33,288 nt of DNA, taken from assembly GCA_964511185.1 (NCBI GenBank), contig CAZEDU010000053.1, forward strand, positions 1 to 33,288, in the 5' to 3' direction. Below, piece after piece: positions 1 to 7,892 of this stretch; position 1 is the stretch's first letter; every line of letters begins with the position of its first letter. The DNA comes from CAZEDU01 sp964511185. GTDB lineage: Bacteria; Myxococcota; Myxococcia; Myxococcales; Myxococcaceae. A model generated the notes under the pieces. The model searched no databases. It was not told the DNA's origin and saw only the letters and a list, made by a program, of their open reading frames with translations. The position numbers and the translations under genes are program-made.

Positions 1-2
1 TG

Positions 3-464
3 TCGCTGTCGGACCGCATCATGGTGATGGATGCGGGGGAGATCGCGCAGCTCGGCACGCCGCGCGAGCTGTACGCCAAACCGCGGAGCCGCTTCGTCGC
101 GTCGTTCTTGGGGCGCGCCAACTTCATCGAGGCCACGGTGGTCGGCGAAGCGGGAGAGCTGCTGGTGGTGGACAGCCCGCTCGGCAAGCTGCACATCCCG
201 CGGCCCGACGCGCTGAAGGACGCGCGCGCGCTGACGCTCGTCGTTCGCCCCGAGGTGGTGAAGCTGAACGCGCCGGCCTCGGCGGTGCGCGCGGTGGTGA
301 CGCACGCGACGTACCTCGGCGCCGAAGCGCACTACGAGCTGCGCGTGGGAGACCACGCGTTGAGCGCGCGGGTGGCCAACCCGGTGGGCGATGCGTCGTT
401 GAGCGAAGGCGACACGGTTTCGCTCTCGGTTGATCCGCAGGCGATGCACGCGCTCGTGGAGTAG
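3..464 (+). CDS. ABC transporter ATP-binding protein, C-terminal part (5' truncated by window edge)
   Basis: The reading frame is open from the first bases of the window to the TAG at 462-464, so only the last ~153 residues are present. They begin just after the H-loop region with LSDRIMVMDAGEIAQLGTP and an ELYAKPRSRFVASFLG segment. This is the hallmark end of the nucleotide-binding domain in the sugar, polyamine or iron importer ATPases (UgpC/PotA/FbpC type). A TOBE-like beta domain follows (about residues 45-153 of the fragment). The protein would energise an inner-membrane importer, but the substrate cannot be told from this part because Walker A, Walker B and the signature motif lie outside. 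The gene converges on the minus-strand gene ending at 517. Confidence 0.88.
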   Translation, partial: SLSDRIMVMDAGEIAQLGTPRELYAKPRSRFVASFLGRANFIEATVVGEAGELLVVDSPLGKLHIPRPDALKDARALTLVVRPEVVKLNAPASAVRAVVTHATYLGAEAHYELRVGDHALSARVANPVGDASLSEGDTVSLSVDPQAMHALVE

Positions 465-481
465 GTCAACGGGCTCGCTTG

Positions 482-498
482 GGCCCTCCCTATGGGCC
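482..498. terminator. Possible bidirectional hairpin between convergent genes
   Basis: GGCCC (482-486) and GGGCC (494-498) form a 5-bp GC stem with a 7-nt loop. It lies in the 52-bp gap between the converging stop codons at 464 and 517. There is no T-tract, so it is at best a weak intrinsic terminator. Confidence 0.3.
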
Positions 499-516
499 GC
501 TTCTCAGCGCTCTGAA

Positions 517-1242
517 TCAGCTCAACGCCCGGACCTGGCGCTCCGCTTCGCGCGAAGCGACGGGTGAACGCTGCGCCAACACCAGCCGCTGGAGCTCGCT
601 CATCACCGCCGCGGCGCGCCGGCCCGCTTCCTTGGAAGCGGCGAGCACCTCGGACAGCTCGGCCAGAGCCTCGGCCAGTTTTCCTCGGTGAAGCCGCAGC
701 ACCGCTTCGAGCGCGCCGGCCTTGTCGGGCGCGGCGTCGGCGACACACAGCGCCTGATGCAGCGCGCTCAAGCTCTTGGACAGCGCGCCCTCGAGCCAGA
801 CCGAGTTCGACAGGAGCACGGTGAGCGGGTTGTTCAGGTCGTGCGCGATTCCGCCGACGAGCCCGATTCCGATGGCGCGCGGCTCGGACTGCGCCTGCGC
901 GTCCGTCAGCTGCTTCGTCCTCTGCTCGAGCTCCGCCACGCGCCGCTGCAAGCGATGTCGCTCGAGCGCGGCCTGGACGAGCGCCACCAGCGCGCCTTCC
1001 TCCTGCGCGCCCATCGTCAGCACGGGGACGCTCGGCCGCGCGTCTCGAACGGCCGCGGCCACCGCCGCGCCGTCGGGCCCGTTTGAAGCCACCACGACCT
1101 GCGGTCCGCTCGCCGACAGCTCCCGCAGCCCGTCGACCGCGGTATGTGCGGTGACTACCAACAGGCCCTCGGCCTCCAGCGCGGCCCCCCAGCGGATCAC
1201 CCTCGCCCGGTCCTCGTCGATGATCAGAATGCGGGTCTTCAT
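517..1242 (-). CDS. Degenerate receiver domain fused to a HisKA domain, no ATPase domain
   Basis: A 241-aa protein starting at ATG 1242 (MKTRILIIDED). An upstream start at 1329 would only add a basic low-complexity leader. Residues 1-93 look like a response-regulator receiver: the DED acidic pocket is present (residues 9-11). The usual phospho-acceptor Asp position holds Ser53, and no Lys-Pro follows the short beta5 region, so it is probably not phosphorylated normally. A coiled-coil linker (95-120) leads to an H-box, GGIAHDLNNPLTVL, with His134. This is the form seen in NtrB/hybrid-type histidine kinases. A helical hairpin follows to the stop. No N, G1 or G2 boxes exist, and only ~50 bp remain before the next gene, so the catalytic HATPase domain is absent. 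It may be a histidine phosphotransfer or dimerisation partner, or a truncated kinase. Confidence 0.75.
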   Translation of the reverse strand: MKTRILIIDEDRARVIRWGAALEAEGLLVVTAHTAVDGLRELSASGPQVVVASNGPDGAAVAAAVRDARPSVPVLTMGAQEEGALVALVQAALERHRLQRRVAELEQRTKQLTDAQAQSEPRAIGIGLVGGIAHDLNNPLTVLLSNSVWLEGALSKSLSALHQALCVADAAPDKAGALEAVLRLHRGKLAEALAELSEVLAASKEAGRRAAAVMSELQRLVLAQRSPVASREAERQVRALS

Positions 1243-1348
1243 CGACGGCAGCTTTTGCAACGCACGCGCCGTGAAAACACTCGGCGGACTCCGCGGGGTT
1301 GCGCGCCGCGCGCGGCGAGTCAGCGCCAACCGCGAGGTCTCCGCGGAC

Positions 1349-2173
1349 TCAGGTCCGACGTGGGGGGAGCGACCACCCTGCGTCCACCACCGCGGCGCGG
1401 CACTCGGCCTGAAGCGCCTCGGCGATGCCAGGCGCAGCGGCGATGAGGTCTCCGGTATGTAAGTCGAACGCGGAGCCGTCGATGCGCGACAACACGCCGC
1501 CCGCCTCCTTCACCAAGAGCGCACCGGCGCCGACATCCCACGGGTAAAGGCCGACCTGGAAGTGCGCGTCGAGCCGCCCGGCCGCGACGTAGGCCAGGTC
1601 GAGCGCGGCGCTGCCCAGCCGCAAGAGGCCGCGCGCGCGCCGGAGCAGCCGCTGCACGAGCGAGGCGCTCGGCTCGGGGTGCAGGCGCACGTCGAACGGA
1701 AAGCCGGTGACGAGCAGCGAAGTCTCGAGCGTGGTCGTCTCGCGCACGCGCAGGGGACGGCCGTTGAGCGTCGCGCCCTCGCCCTGGCCCGCCGAGAACA
1801 GCTCGTCGCGGATGGGGTCGTAGATGGCCCCCGCCAACAGCCCTTGCGGCCCTTCGACCGCCACGCTCACGCAGTAGTGCGGCACGCCATACGCGTAGTT
1901 GGTGGTGCCGTCGAGCGGATCGACCAGCCAGCGAAGCTCGCCGCTGAACGACTGGCCGCTCTCTTCGGCCAGGATGGCGTGCGTCGGGTGACGCTCGCGA
2001 AGGTAGGCGAGCAGCGCCGCCTCGCTCGCCCGGTCGGCGTCGGTGACCAGGTCGATTTCCTTCTTGAGATCCACCTGGCGCGCGGTGGCGAGCCGCTCCT
2101 TCAAGATGGCGCCGGAGCGCCTGGCGGCTTCCTCGGCGGTGGAACGCAACGTCTTCACGTCGTCGGCGGACAC
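1349..2173 (-). CDS. Inositol-1-monophosphatase family phosphatase
   Basis: A 274-aa protein; the GTG at 2173 (VSADDVKTLRSTAEEAARR) is preferred. An upstream ATG at 2317 would overlap the divergent kinase gene and add a low-complexity leader. The Mg-binding motifs of the IMPase/FIG fold are present in order: a DLVTDADR segment (D of the first metal site), AEESG, the signature DPLDGTTNY, and WDVGAGALLVKEAGG near the C-terminus. Members dephosphorylate inositol 1-phosphate, histidinol phosphate, PAP or related sugar phosphates (SuhB, HisN, CysQ). The sequence alone does not decide the substrate; the overall layout is most like SuhB/IMPase. The start lies ~110 bp from the divergent Ser/Thr kinase start. 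The pseudo-receiver gene lies 106 bp downstream on the same strand. Confidence 0.85.
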   Translation of the reverse strand: MSADDVKTLRSTAEEAARRSGAILKERLATARQVDLKKEIDLVTDADRASEAALLAYLRERHPTHAILAEESGQSFSGELRWLVDPLDGTTNYAYGVPHYCVSVAVEGPQGLLAGAIYDPIRDELFSAGQGEGATLNGRPLRVRETTTLETSLLVTGFPFDVRLHPEPSASLVQRLLRRARGLLRLGSAALDLAYVAAGRLDAHFQVGLYPWDVGAGALLVKEAGGVLSRIDGSAFDLHTGDLIAAAPGIAEALQAECRAAVVDAGWSLPPRRT

Positions 2174-2282
2174 GGCGCGGCTTGTAGCACGGTGTTGCGC
2201 GAGGCGCCTGGCGGGCGAGCGGCCGCTTTCGCGGGAGGCCGTCGTTGTCGGGCTAGAGTTCCAAGCAGTCGTGGGGGACTCC

Positions 2283-3728
2283 GTGGCCTCTGGGTCTTCG
2301 GACCCGCTGATCGGCAAAGTCTTGGATGGCCGCTACACCCTGCTCGAGCTGATCGGCAGCGGCGGCATGGGACGCGTGTACAAAGCGATGCAGCTGCAGC
2401 TCGGCCGCGTCGTCGCGCTCAAGCTCTTGAAGCCGGCGCGCGGTGTCCACATGGACCCGGGCTTTCAGCGCCGCTTCTTCCTCGAGGCGTCCTTGACGGC
2501 GCGGCTGCACCACCCGAACACCATCGTCGTGCACGACTTCGGGAAGGCCGAGGACGGCACCTATTACATCGCGATGGAGTGGGTGCAGGGCGACACGCTC
2601 AAGAAGCTGCTCGCCGAGCGCGGGCCGCTCCCGTGGGAGCGCGCGCTGAACATCGGCCAGCAGGTCTGCCGGTCGGTGCGAGAGGCGCATCGCCTGGGGC
2701 TGGTGCACCGGGACTTAAAGCCCGCGAACGTGATGGTGGCGCAGGAGGAGACGTACCGGGACCTGGTGAAGGTGCTCGACTTCGGCTTGGTGAAGTCGTT
2801 CGCCGCGGAGTCGGACCGGCGCGTCACGTACACCGAGCTGACCGAGGCCGGCGCGATGCTCGGCTCGCCGAAGTACATGGCCCCCGAGCAGGCGATGCAG
2901 GAGGCCGACCCGCGCTCCGACATCTACTCGGTGGGCGTGATGCTCTACGAGATGCTCTCCGGCGCCGTGCCGTTCGATGGCCAGGAGGCGGTGCAGATCA
3001 TCACGCGGCACATCCACGAGAAGCCGCAGCCTTTGTCTTCGCGCGCGCCGCAGGTGCCGGCCGGGGTGAGCGCGCTGGTGATGCGCTGCCTGGAGAAGGA
3101 CCCCGCCGCGCGCTTTCAATCGATGGACGAGCTGCTCGAGGCGATGCGCCACGTCACGGCATCGGGCGGGCTCTCGGCGCCGCCGCGCCCGACCGAGGAC
3201 GGGCCGAGCGGCGACACGTCGCGCACCGAGCCAGCGCTCGCCGTCGAGCGGCGCCACCGGACCGAGGTCGTCGAGCGGCCGAGGGACAGGAATGCCCGGA
3301 CGTGGGCCTTGCTCGCCGCCGCGCTGGTCGTCGTCGCCTCGGCGGTAGGACTGTGGTGGCTGCGCCGGCCCGTCGCGGCCAAGCGGGAGCCCACGCGCCC
3401 GCCGGTGGTCGAGCGCCCCGCCGCCCCGCCGCCCGCTCCAGCCGCCCAGCCCATGGATGCGCTGGTCCGTTTTGACATCACGAGCGTGCCCACCCAGGCG
3501 CAGGTGACGCTGGACGGTCAGCCGCTCGGCTCGACGCCGCTGCAGATCGAGCGCGCGGCCGGCGCTTCGGGCGAGGCGACCTTGACCATCACCCTCTCGG
3601 CCAAGGCGCACACGCCCAAGACCGTCACCCTGAAGGGTCGCCCGCCCGTGACGAGCACGCAGGTCGTCTTGCAGCCAGTCGAGTCGCGCCCCCAAGGTTC
3701 GCCGTACAAGGAAGACCCCTACCGGTGA
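2283..3728 (+). CDS. Membrane-anchored Ser/Thr protein kinase with C-terminal PEGA domain
   Basis: A 481-aa Hanks-type kinase. I chose GTG 2283 because a GGGGGA lies 5 nt upstream; GTG 2271 is an alternative. The cytoplasmic kinase domain (about residues 15-280) shows the glycine loop IGSGGMGRVY, the ATP-binding Lys in VALKLLK (about K47), the catalytic loop HRDLKPANV (D144), DFG, and SPKYMAPEQ of the activation segment. All catalytic residues are intact. A Pro/Arg-rich juxtamembrane stretch precedes one transmembrane helix (about 340-362). Outside the membrane, a Pro-rich linker leads to a PEGA-type beta domain (about 392-470: TSVPTQAQVTLDGQPLGSTP). PEGA domains are thought to bind surface or cell-wall partners. 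The gene overlaps the next by 4 bp (GTGA), so kinase and TonB receptor are translationally coupled. Confidence 0.93.
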   Translation: MASGSSDPLIGKVLDGRYTLLELIGSGGMGRVYKAMQLQLGRVVALKLLKPARGVHMDPGFQRRFFLEASLTARLHHPNTIVVHDFGKAEDGTYYIAMEWVQGDTLKKLLAERGPLPWERALNIGQQVCRSVREAHRLGLVHRDLKPANVMVAQEETYRDLVKVLDFGLVKSFAAESDRRVTYTELTEAGAMLGSPKYMAPEQAMQEADPRSDIYSVGVMLYEMLSGAVPFDGQEAVQIITRHIHEKPQPLSSRAPQVPAGVSALVMRCLEKDPAARFQSMDELLEAMRHVTASGGLSAPPRPTEDGPSGDTSRTEPALAVERRHRTEVVERPRDRNARTWALLAAALVVVASAVGLWWLRRPVAAKREPTRPPVVERPAAPPPAPAAQPMDALVRFDITSVPTQAQVTLDGQPLGSTPLQIERAAGASGEATLTITLSAKAHTPKTVTLKGRPPVTSTQVVLQPVESRPQGSPYKEDPYR

Positions 3729-6211
3729 AGACGCAGGCCCCGCATCGCCGCGCCGCCCCTGCCCGCGTGCTCGCCACCGCGGTGAGCATCGCGCTGTTGT
3801 TTCCCCAGGCGGGCTGGGCGAACGCGCGGCTCGAGGCGCGGCGCCACTTCCGCTCGGGCATGGCGCTGATCAACGCGGGCCGCTACGACGAAGGCATCGC
3901 CGAGCTGAAGGAGGCCTACTCGATCAAGCCGCATCCCAACGTGCTCTACAACATCGCGCGGGCGGCGGTGAGCGCGGGCCGGGTGAGCGAGGCGGTGCAC
4001 TACTACCGCCGCTACCTCGCCACCCACCCGCGCGACGCCAAGGCGGTGCGCGAGGAGCTGCGGCCGCTCGAGGCCTCACTCGCCCAAACGCGGCGGAAGC
4101 GCCGCCCGGCGCCGGAGCCCGCGCCGGTCGACGAGGTCAGCGGCGTCGAGCCGGCCGCTGGCGCGGACCCCGAGGCGCCCATCCCATCGCCCTCGCCCGC
4201 GGTCGTCAGCGAGGCCCCGACCGAAGAAGAGGCGCGTTGGGCGACGGACGAGGGCGACGAGGAAGGGGAAGAGACGCCTTATCTCGAGACCGTGGTCACC
4301 GCCTCGCGCCGCCAGCAGTCGACGCTCGAGGCGCCTTACTCGACCACGGTGATCACCGCGGAGGAGATCGAGCTGTCGGGCGCGACCAGCCTGCCCGAGC
4401 TGCTCCGACGCGTGCCGGGCGCCGAGGTGACTTACCTGGGCGTCTCGAGCGCCAACCTGTCGTTCCGCGGCTTCAACCAACGCGCGGCGAACAAGGTCCT
4501 GGTGCTCATCGACGGACGGCCCCTCTACGAAGACTTCATGGGCATCACCTTGTGGCCCACCAACCCGGTGGGCATCGAGGAGATCGAGCGCATCGAGGTC
4601 ATCCGCGGACCGGGCTCGGCGCTCTACGGCGCCAACGCGATGCTCGGGGTGGTCAACATCATCACGCGCGCGCCGGGCTCGACGCCCAGCGCGCTCTTCC
4701 GCGGCACCGCCGGCAGCGGCAACACCTACGCGGGCTCGTTCGTCGCGTCGGGGGGACAGGCGCTGCGGTACCGCGCCTCGGTGGGGTACGAGCAGGCCAA
4801 CAAGTGGTCGCGCGACTTCGCGAGCGACCGCGCCGACATCGCCTCGCTGTCGTTCGACCCTCACCTGGGGCTGCGCAAGGCGCGCGGCAACCTCTCGGCG
4901 CTCTACCAGCCTTCGCGCAAAGTCACCGCCGGCGTGAGCGGCGGCGTGGCGCGCGTCTACAGCGAGTTCTACCCGCCCGGCATCCTGCGCAACTTCTTCC
5001 TCGAGGGCGTGAGCGCCTACGCCCAGAGCCACTTCCACGCGGGCCCGCTGCGGGTGAAGGGCTTCTGGAACCACTTGGACCTCGTCAACGCGCCGCAGTA
5101 CAGCCCCGTCGGGCAGCGCGTGCTGGCCAACCACCTGTCGTCCAACGTGTTCGACTTGGAAGCGCTGGTGGGGCACGAGCTCGAGCTGGTCGGCAAGCAC
5201 AGGCTCGACTTCGGGCTCACCGCGCGGGTCAAGCAGATCGACTGGGAGCTGGTGTCCGGCCGCCGCTCCGAGCTGCACCTGGGCGCGCTGGTGCAAGAGG
5301 AGTGGCGCATCGCGCAGCCGGTGCGGCTGGTGGCCTCCTACCGGGTCGACCGCCACCCGCTGCTCGACGGCGGCAAGCCCGGCTTCGCGCACTCGCCGCG
5401 CGTGTCGGCGCTCTTCAGCCCGCACGAAGGCCACGCGCTGCGCGCCACCTTCGCCACCGCCTTCCGCGAGCCGACCTTCCTCGAGAGCTACATCGAGCTG
5501 CGCACGCCCGTGCCCGGCGTGAACGGCTCGTCGGTGCTCACCACCGGAGACACCGCGCTCAAGCCCGAGCGGCTCACCGCGTTCGAGCTGGGGTACCGCG
5601 GCGAGAGCCAGAAGCTGGCGCTCGACTGGGAGCTGACCGGGTACTTGAACCACGTGAACGACCTCATCGTGATCTCCGCCATCCAGCCGCTGCCCGCGAG
5701 CGAGGCGTTCGACGCGAAGACGCAGACGTTCTTGCTCGGCCGCTCGCGCTTCCAGAACGAGTCGGCCGAGTACGTGGCGCGCGGCGTGGAGCTGGGCGGC
5801 CGCTACACGCCAGTGCACCGCCTGGACCTGAGCCTGTCGGGGTCGCTGCAGAGCGTGACGAGCGCGAGCGCCGCGGCGTGCGGGCCGTGCACCCAAGCGC
5901 CCGCGTTCAAGGTCTTCGGCTCGGTGGGCTACCGCGCGCCGCAGGGATGGGAGCTGTCCGCAGACGCGGCGTATACGTCGTCGACCACGTGGATCGAGCG
6001 CGAGCCTTCGCCGGCGGATCCGACGCAGATTTCTTACTTGCGGAACGCGCTCCCCGGCTACGTGGTGGTGAACGCCCGCATGGGGTACCGCTGGCAGGAA
6101 CGCGCCACGTTCGCGCTGATCGGCACGCAGCTGGGGCCCGCGCATGCGGAGCATCCGTTCGGGAACGCCATCGAGCGCCGGTTTCTCTTGACGGCCACGG
6201 TGACGCCATGA
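3725..6211 (+). CDS. TonB-dependent outer-membrane receptor with N-terminal TPR domain
   Basis: An 828-aa protein starting at GTG 3725, inside the stop region of the kinase gene. Residues 1-32 are a signal peptide ending AGWA. Residues 33-120 form about two TPR-like helix pairs (GRYDEGIAELKEAYSIKP, GRVSEAVHYYRRYLATHP). An acidic, proline-rich linker (120-185) leads to a TonB box-like ETVVTAS. The plug domain (about 190-315) has TAEEIELSGATSLPELLRRVPG, VLIDGRPLY and the IEEIERIEVIRGPGSALYGANAMLGVVNIITR region. The rest (315-828) is a beta-barrel ending in an alternating terminal strand. Such receptors import siderophores, cobalamin, sugars or metals using TonB energy. The ligand is not evident. 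The TPR extension before the TonB box is unusual for classic receptors and suggests a periplasmic protein-interaction module. The stop overlaps the next start by 4 bp (ATGA). Confidence 0.92.
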   Translation: MKTQAPHRRAAPARVLATAVSIALLFPQAGWANARLEARRHFRSGMALINAGRYDEGIAELKEAYSIKPHPNVLYNIARAAVSAGRVSEAVHYYRRYLATHPRDAKAVREELRPLEASLAQTRRKRRPAPEPAPVDEVSGVEPAAGADPEAPIPSPSPAVVSEAPTEEEARWATDEGDEEGEETPYLETVVTASRRQQSTLEAPYSTTVITAEEIELSGATSLPELLRRVPGAEVTYLGVSSANLSFRGFNQRAANKVLVLIDGRPLYEDFMGITLWPTNPVGIEEIERIEVIRGPGSALYGANAMLGVVNIITRAPGSTPSALFRGTAGSGNTYAGSFVASGGQALRYRASVGYEQANKWSRDFASDRADIASLSFDPHLGLRKARGNLSALYQPSRKVTAGVSGGVARVYSEFYPPGILRNFFLEGVSAYAQSHFHAGPLRVKGFWNHLDLVNAPQYSPVGQRVLANHLSSNVFDLEALVGHELELVGKHRLDFGLTARVKQIDWELVSGRRSELHLGALVQEEWRIAQPVRLVASYRVDRHPLLDGGKPGFAHSPRVSALFSPHEGHALRATFATAFREPTFLESYIELRTPVPGVNGSSVLTTGDTALKPERLTAFELGYRGESQKLALDWELTGYLNHVNDLIVISAIQPLPASEAFDAKTQTFLLGRSRFQNESAEYVARGVELGGRYTPVHRLDLSLSGSLQSVTSASAAACGPCTQAPAFKVFGSVGYRAPQGWELSADAAYTSSTTWIEREPSPADPTQISYLRNALPGYVVVNARMGYRWQERATFALIGTQLGPAHAEHPFGNAIERRFLLTATVTP

Positions 6212-7428
6212 AGCGGACGCTGGCGACGCTCATCGTCCTCTTCGGCGCGTGCGCGGAGCCGCCGGTGGTGCCCACGCAGGACGCGCTGCAGAACAGCCGC
6301 GGCGGGCGCATCGAAGGCTCGGTCGTGGTGCTGGGCGCCGCGCGCGGCAACGCGGTGGTGTTTCTTTACGACGAGGAGGCGCTGCCGCCGCCCCAAGGTG
6401 CGGGTCGGCCCATCTCGTTCGCCTTCGTCCCGAGCGCGGCGCTGTTCGGCCCCGACGGCGCGCCGGGTGACACCGGCCCCTTCACCGCGCCCTTCGTCTT
6501 CAGCCTGGTGCCGCAAGGCAGGTACCAGCTGCGGGGCTTTCTCGACCGCGACGGGTGTCAGCCGAGCGGGGTATGCCGCGCGGCGGACTTCATCCCCTGG
6601 TACTCGGTGACCGCGGAGCCGAACGCCGGGGACTGGGGCGGCGCCGCGGTTGATGCCACGGGCGCGCCTCGGCGCGTGGAGCTGCGCGCGAGCGACGACG
6701 GCAGAGTGTCCGAGGTGTCGAACCTCTCCGTGGGCTTCACGAGCGCGGGCGAGCTCGTTACCGATCGGCCCGCCTTTCGCGTGGTCGAGGGCGAGGCGAC
6801 GCTGAACCTGGCGAGCGGGCCCAAGCGGTACACGCTCGAGGCCGCGCCGCTCGACATCGGTCCAGTGCACCACGCGAAGCCCACGTTCCTGGTGCAGGCG
6901 TTCGACGTGAACGGCGACGGCGTGCCCGATGATTTGAATGGAGATGATCAGCCCGACGTGTGGCCGCGCGTGGTGGTGCGAAAGCTCGCGGGCGCCGCCA
7001 CGCCGCTGCTCGACGAAAACGACGTCGATCGCGACGGGCTCATCGACCAGACCGGCGCCGACTACGCGCACCTCGACGCGAGCGGCAACACCGTGCCTCC
7101 CGACGGACGCCCCGACGCGGTGGTGCTGTCGGCGCGACTCGATCTGAGCGCGCTGTTGCCGCTCCTTCGGGACGAGAACGGCGCGATCCGCGCCACGCCC
7201 ACGCCGCTGACGACGCTGCCCTTCTTCATCGACCCGGTAGCGCTCGACGTCTCGAACCCACGCGCGCCCGCCCGGCTCGCGGCGGTGCCGAGCGGCGTGT
7301 ACGCCGTCACGGTGGTGCAGCGAACCGGCCAGACGTGGCGGCTGCCCAATGAGCTCGCGCCGGCGCTGGCAGCGCGGGCCGAGCTGCCGCCGGTCGAGAG
7401 CCAGGGGTTTGTCCTGACCGTGCCGTGA
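6208..7428 (+). CDS. Putative lipoprotein with Ca-binding-like Asp repeats, receptor partner
   Basis: A 406-aa protein; ATG 6208 overlaps the receptor stop. The N-terminus MKRTLATLIVLFGAC is a lipoprotein-type signal with Cys15 as the likely lipidated residue. Residues 32-110 resemble a carboxypeptidase-regulatory-like beta sandwich (RGGRIEGSVVV...GNAVVFLYDEEALPPP). Near residues 230-300 there are Asp-rich loops of the EF-hand/thrombospondin-3 kind (DVNGDGVPDDLNGDDQPD; DENDVDRDGLIDQ) that probably bind calcium. The protein is likely exported and membrane-anchored, working with the receptor encoded just upstream, for example as a surface ligand-binding or accessory subunit. No enzymatic motif is seen and the exact role is unknown. 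Confidence 0.8.
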   Translation: MKRTLATLIVLFGACAEPPVVPTQDALQNSRGGRIEGSVVVLGAARGNAVVFLYDEEALPPPQGAGRPISFAFVPSAALFGPDGAPGDTGPFTAPFVFSLVPQGRYQLRGFLDRDGCQPSGVCRAADFIPWYSVTAEPNAGDWGGAAVDATGAPRRVELRASDDGRVSEVSNLSVGFTSAGELVTDRPAFRVVEGEATLNLASGPKRYTLEAAPLDIGPVHHAKPTFLVQAFDVNGDGVPDDLNGDDQPDVWPRVVVRKLAGAATPLLDENDVDRDGLIDQTGADYAHLDASGNTVPPDGRPDAVVLSARLDLSALLPLLRDENGAIRATPTPLTTLPFFIDPVALDVSNPRAPARLAAVPSGVYAVTVVQRTGQTWRLPNELAPALAARAELPPVESQGFVLTVP

Positions 7429-7541
7429 GGAACAGGCTGCTACAAGTTGGTTCAGCGGCCTTGCACAGGTGGGGTTGCGCGGACCGAGCGCAGCTGGCCT
7501 GGATGGGGAGCGTGAACTGGGTCACTGGTTCGCCTGCGCTT

Positions 7542-7559
7542 CGATGGCTCGTGCCATCG
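7542..7559. terminator. Short perfect hairpin downstream of the receptor operon
   Basis: CGATGGC (7542-7548), loop TCGT, GCCATCG (7553-7559): a perfect 7-bp stem with a tetraloop, about 115 bp after the stop of the lipoprotein gene. There is no poly-T tail, so it could equally be an operator or part of an untranslated RNA. Confidence 0.35.
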
Positions 7560-7621
7560 CCAAGACGCGACCGCCTCACGGCACGCTGTCGCCGGCCTCG
7601 ACGTCGTCGGTCCTCTGAACC

Positions 7622-7661
7622 GCGGAGTTCTAGGTACCGCCAATGGTACCCAGGACTCCGC
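7622..7661. repeat. 17-bp inverted repeat, possible terminator or operator
   Basis: The arms are 7622-7638 and 7645-7661, each containing the sequence GGTACC at the inner end, around a 6-nt loop GCCAAT. Fifteen of 17 positions pair by Watson-Crick rules. T7629 faces G7654, which would be a wobble pair in RNA, and A7632 faces C7651. This is a very stable hairpin on either strand, between the receptor operon and the aldehyde dehydrogenase gene. No T-tract follows, so a bidirectional terminator, an operator or a REP-like element are all possible. Confidence 0.55.
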
Positions 7662-7892
7662 AATTCGGTGTCAAAGCCCCGGCCCGAAGCTCGGCGGCGC
7701 TGGTGACCTCTCGCTCGAGCGTTCGACCCTCCAGATTCCGCTCCTCTCTAGGCCCTGGGCGCTCACTTCTGCGCAAGCGACCCAATTCACTGAGCTCCGC
7801 CGGGCACCCCGGCCTCGGACCCAGCGCAACTTGTCGCCTGCCCGCTCCGATACTCCCGACAGGGTCCCCACCCTTTTCGGAGCGTCTTCGCG

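Larger units (their letters stand above)
7429..7892. other. 464-bp non-coding stretch with two hairpins
   Basis: No frame here has the codon pattern of the neighbours, and short open frames on both strands give low-complexity Arg/Ser-rich products. The segment holds two clear inverted repeats (7542-7559 and 7622-7661). It presumably contains the terminator of the receptor operon and the promoter of the aldehyde dehydrogenase. I see no tRNA cloverleaf, riboswitch consensus or transposase remnant. Confidence 0.6.

Noticed and set aside
4076..6154. Long open frame on the strand opposite the TonB receptor
   Set aside because: It is a GC-rich shadow of the receptor gene: Arg/His/Ala-rich with no domain. 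The plus-strand product has all the receptor motifs.
7509..7800. Similar short stretches (GTGAACTGGGTC and, inverted, GTGAATTGGGTC) on either side of the hairpins before the aldehyde dehydrogenase
   Set aside because: The match is only about 12 bases and similarity breaks down outside it, so it is probably coincidental.
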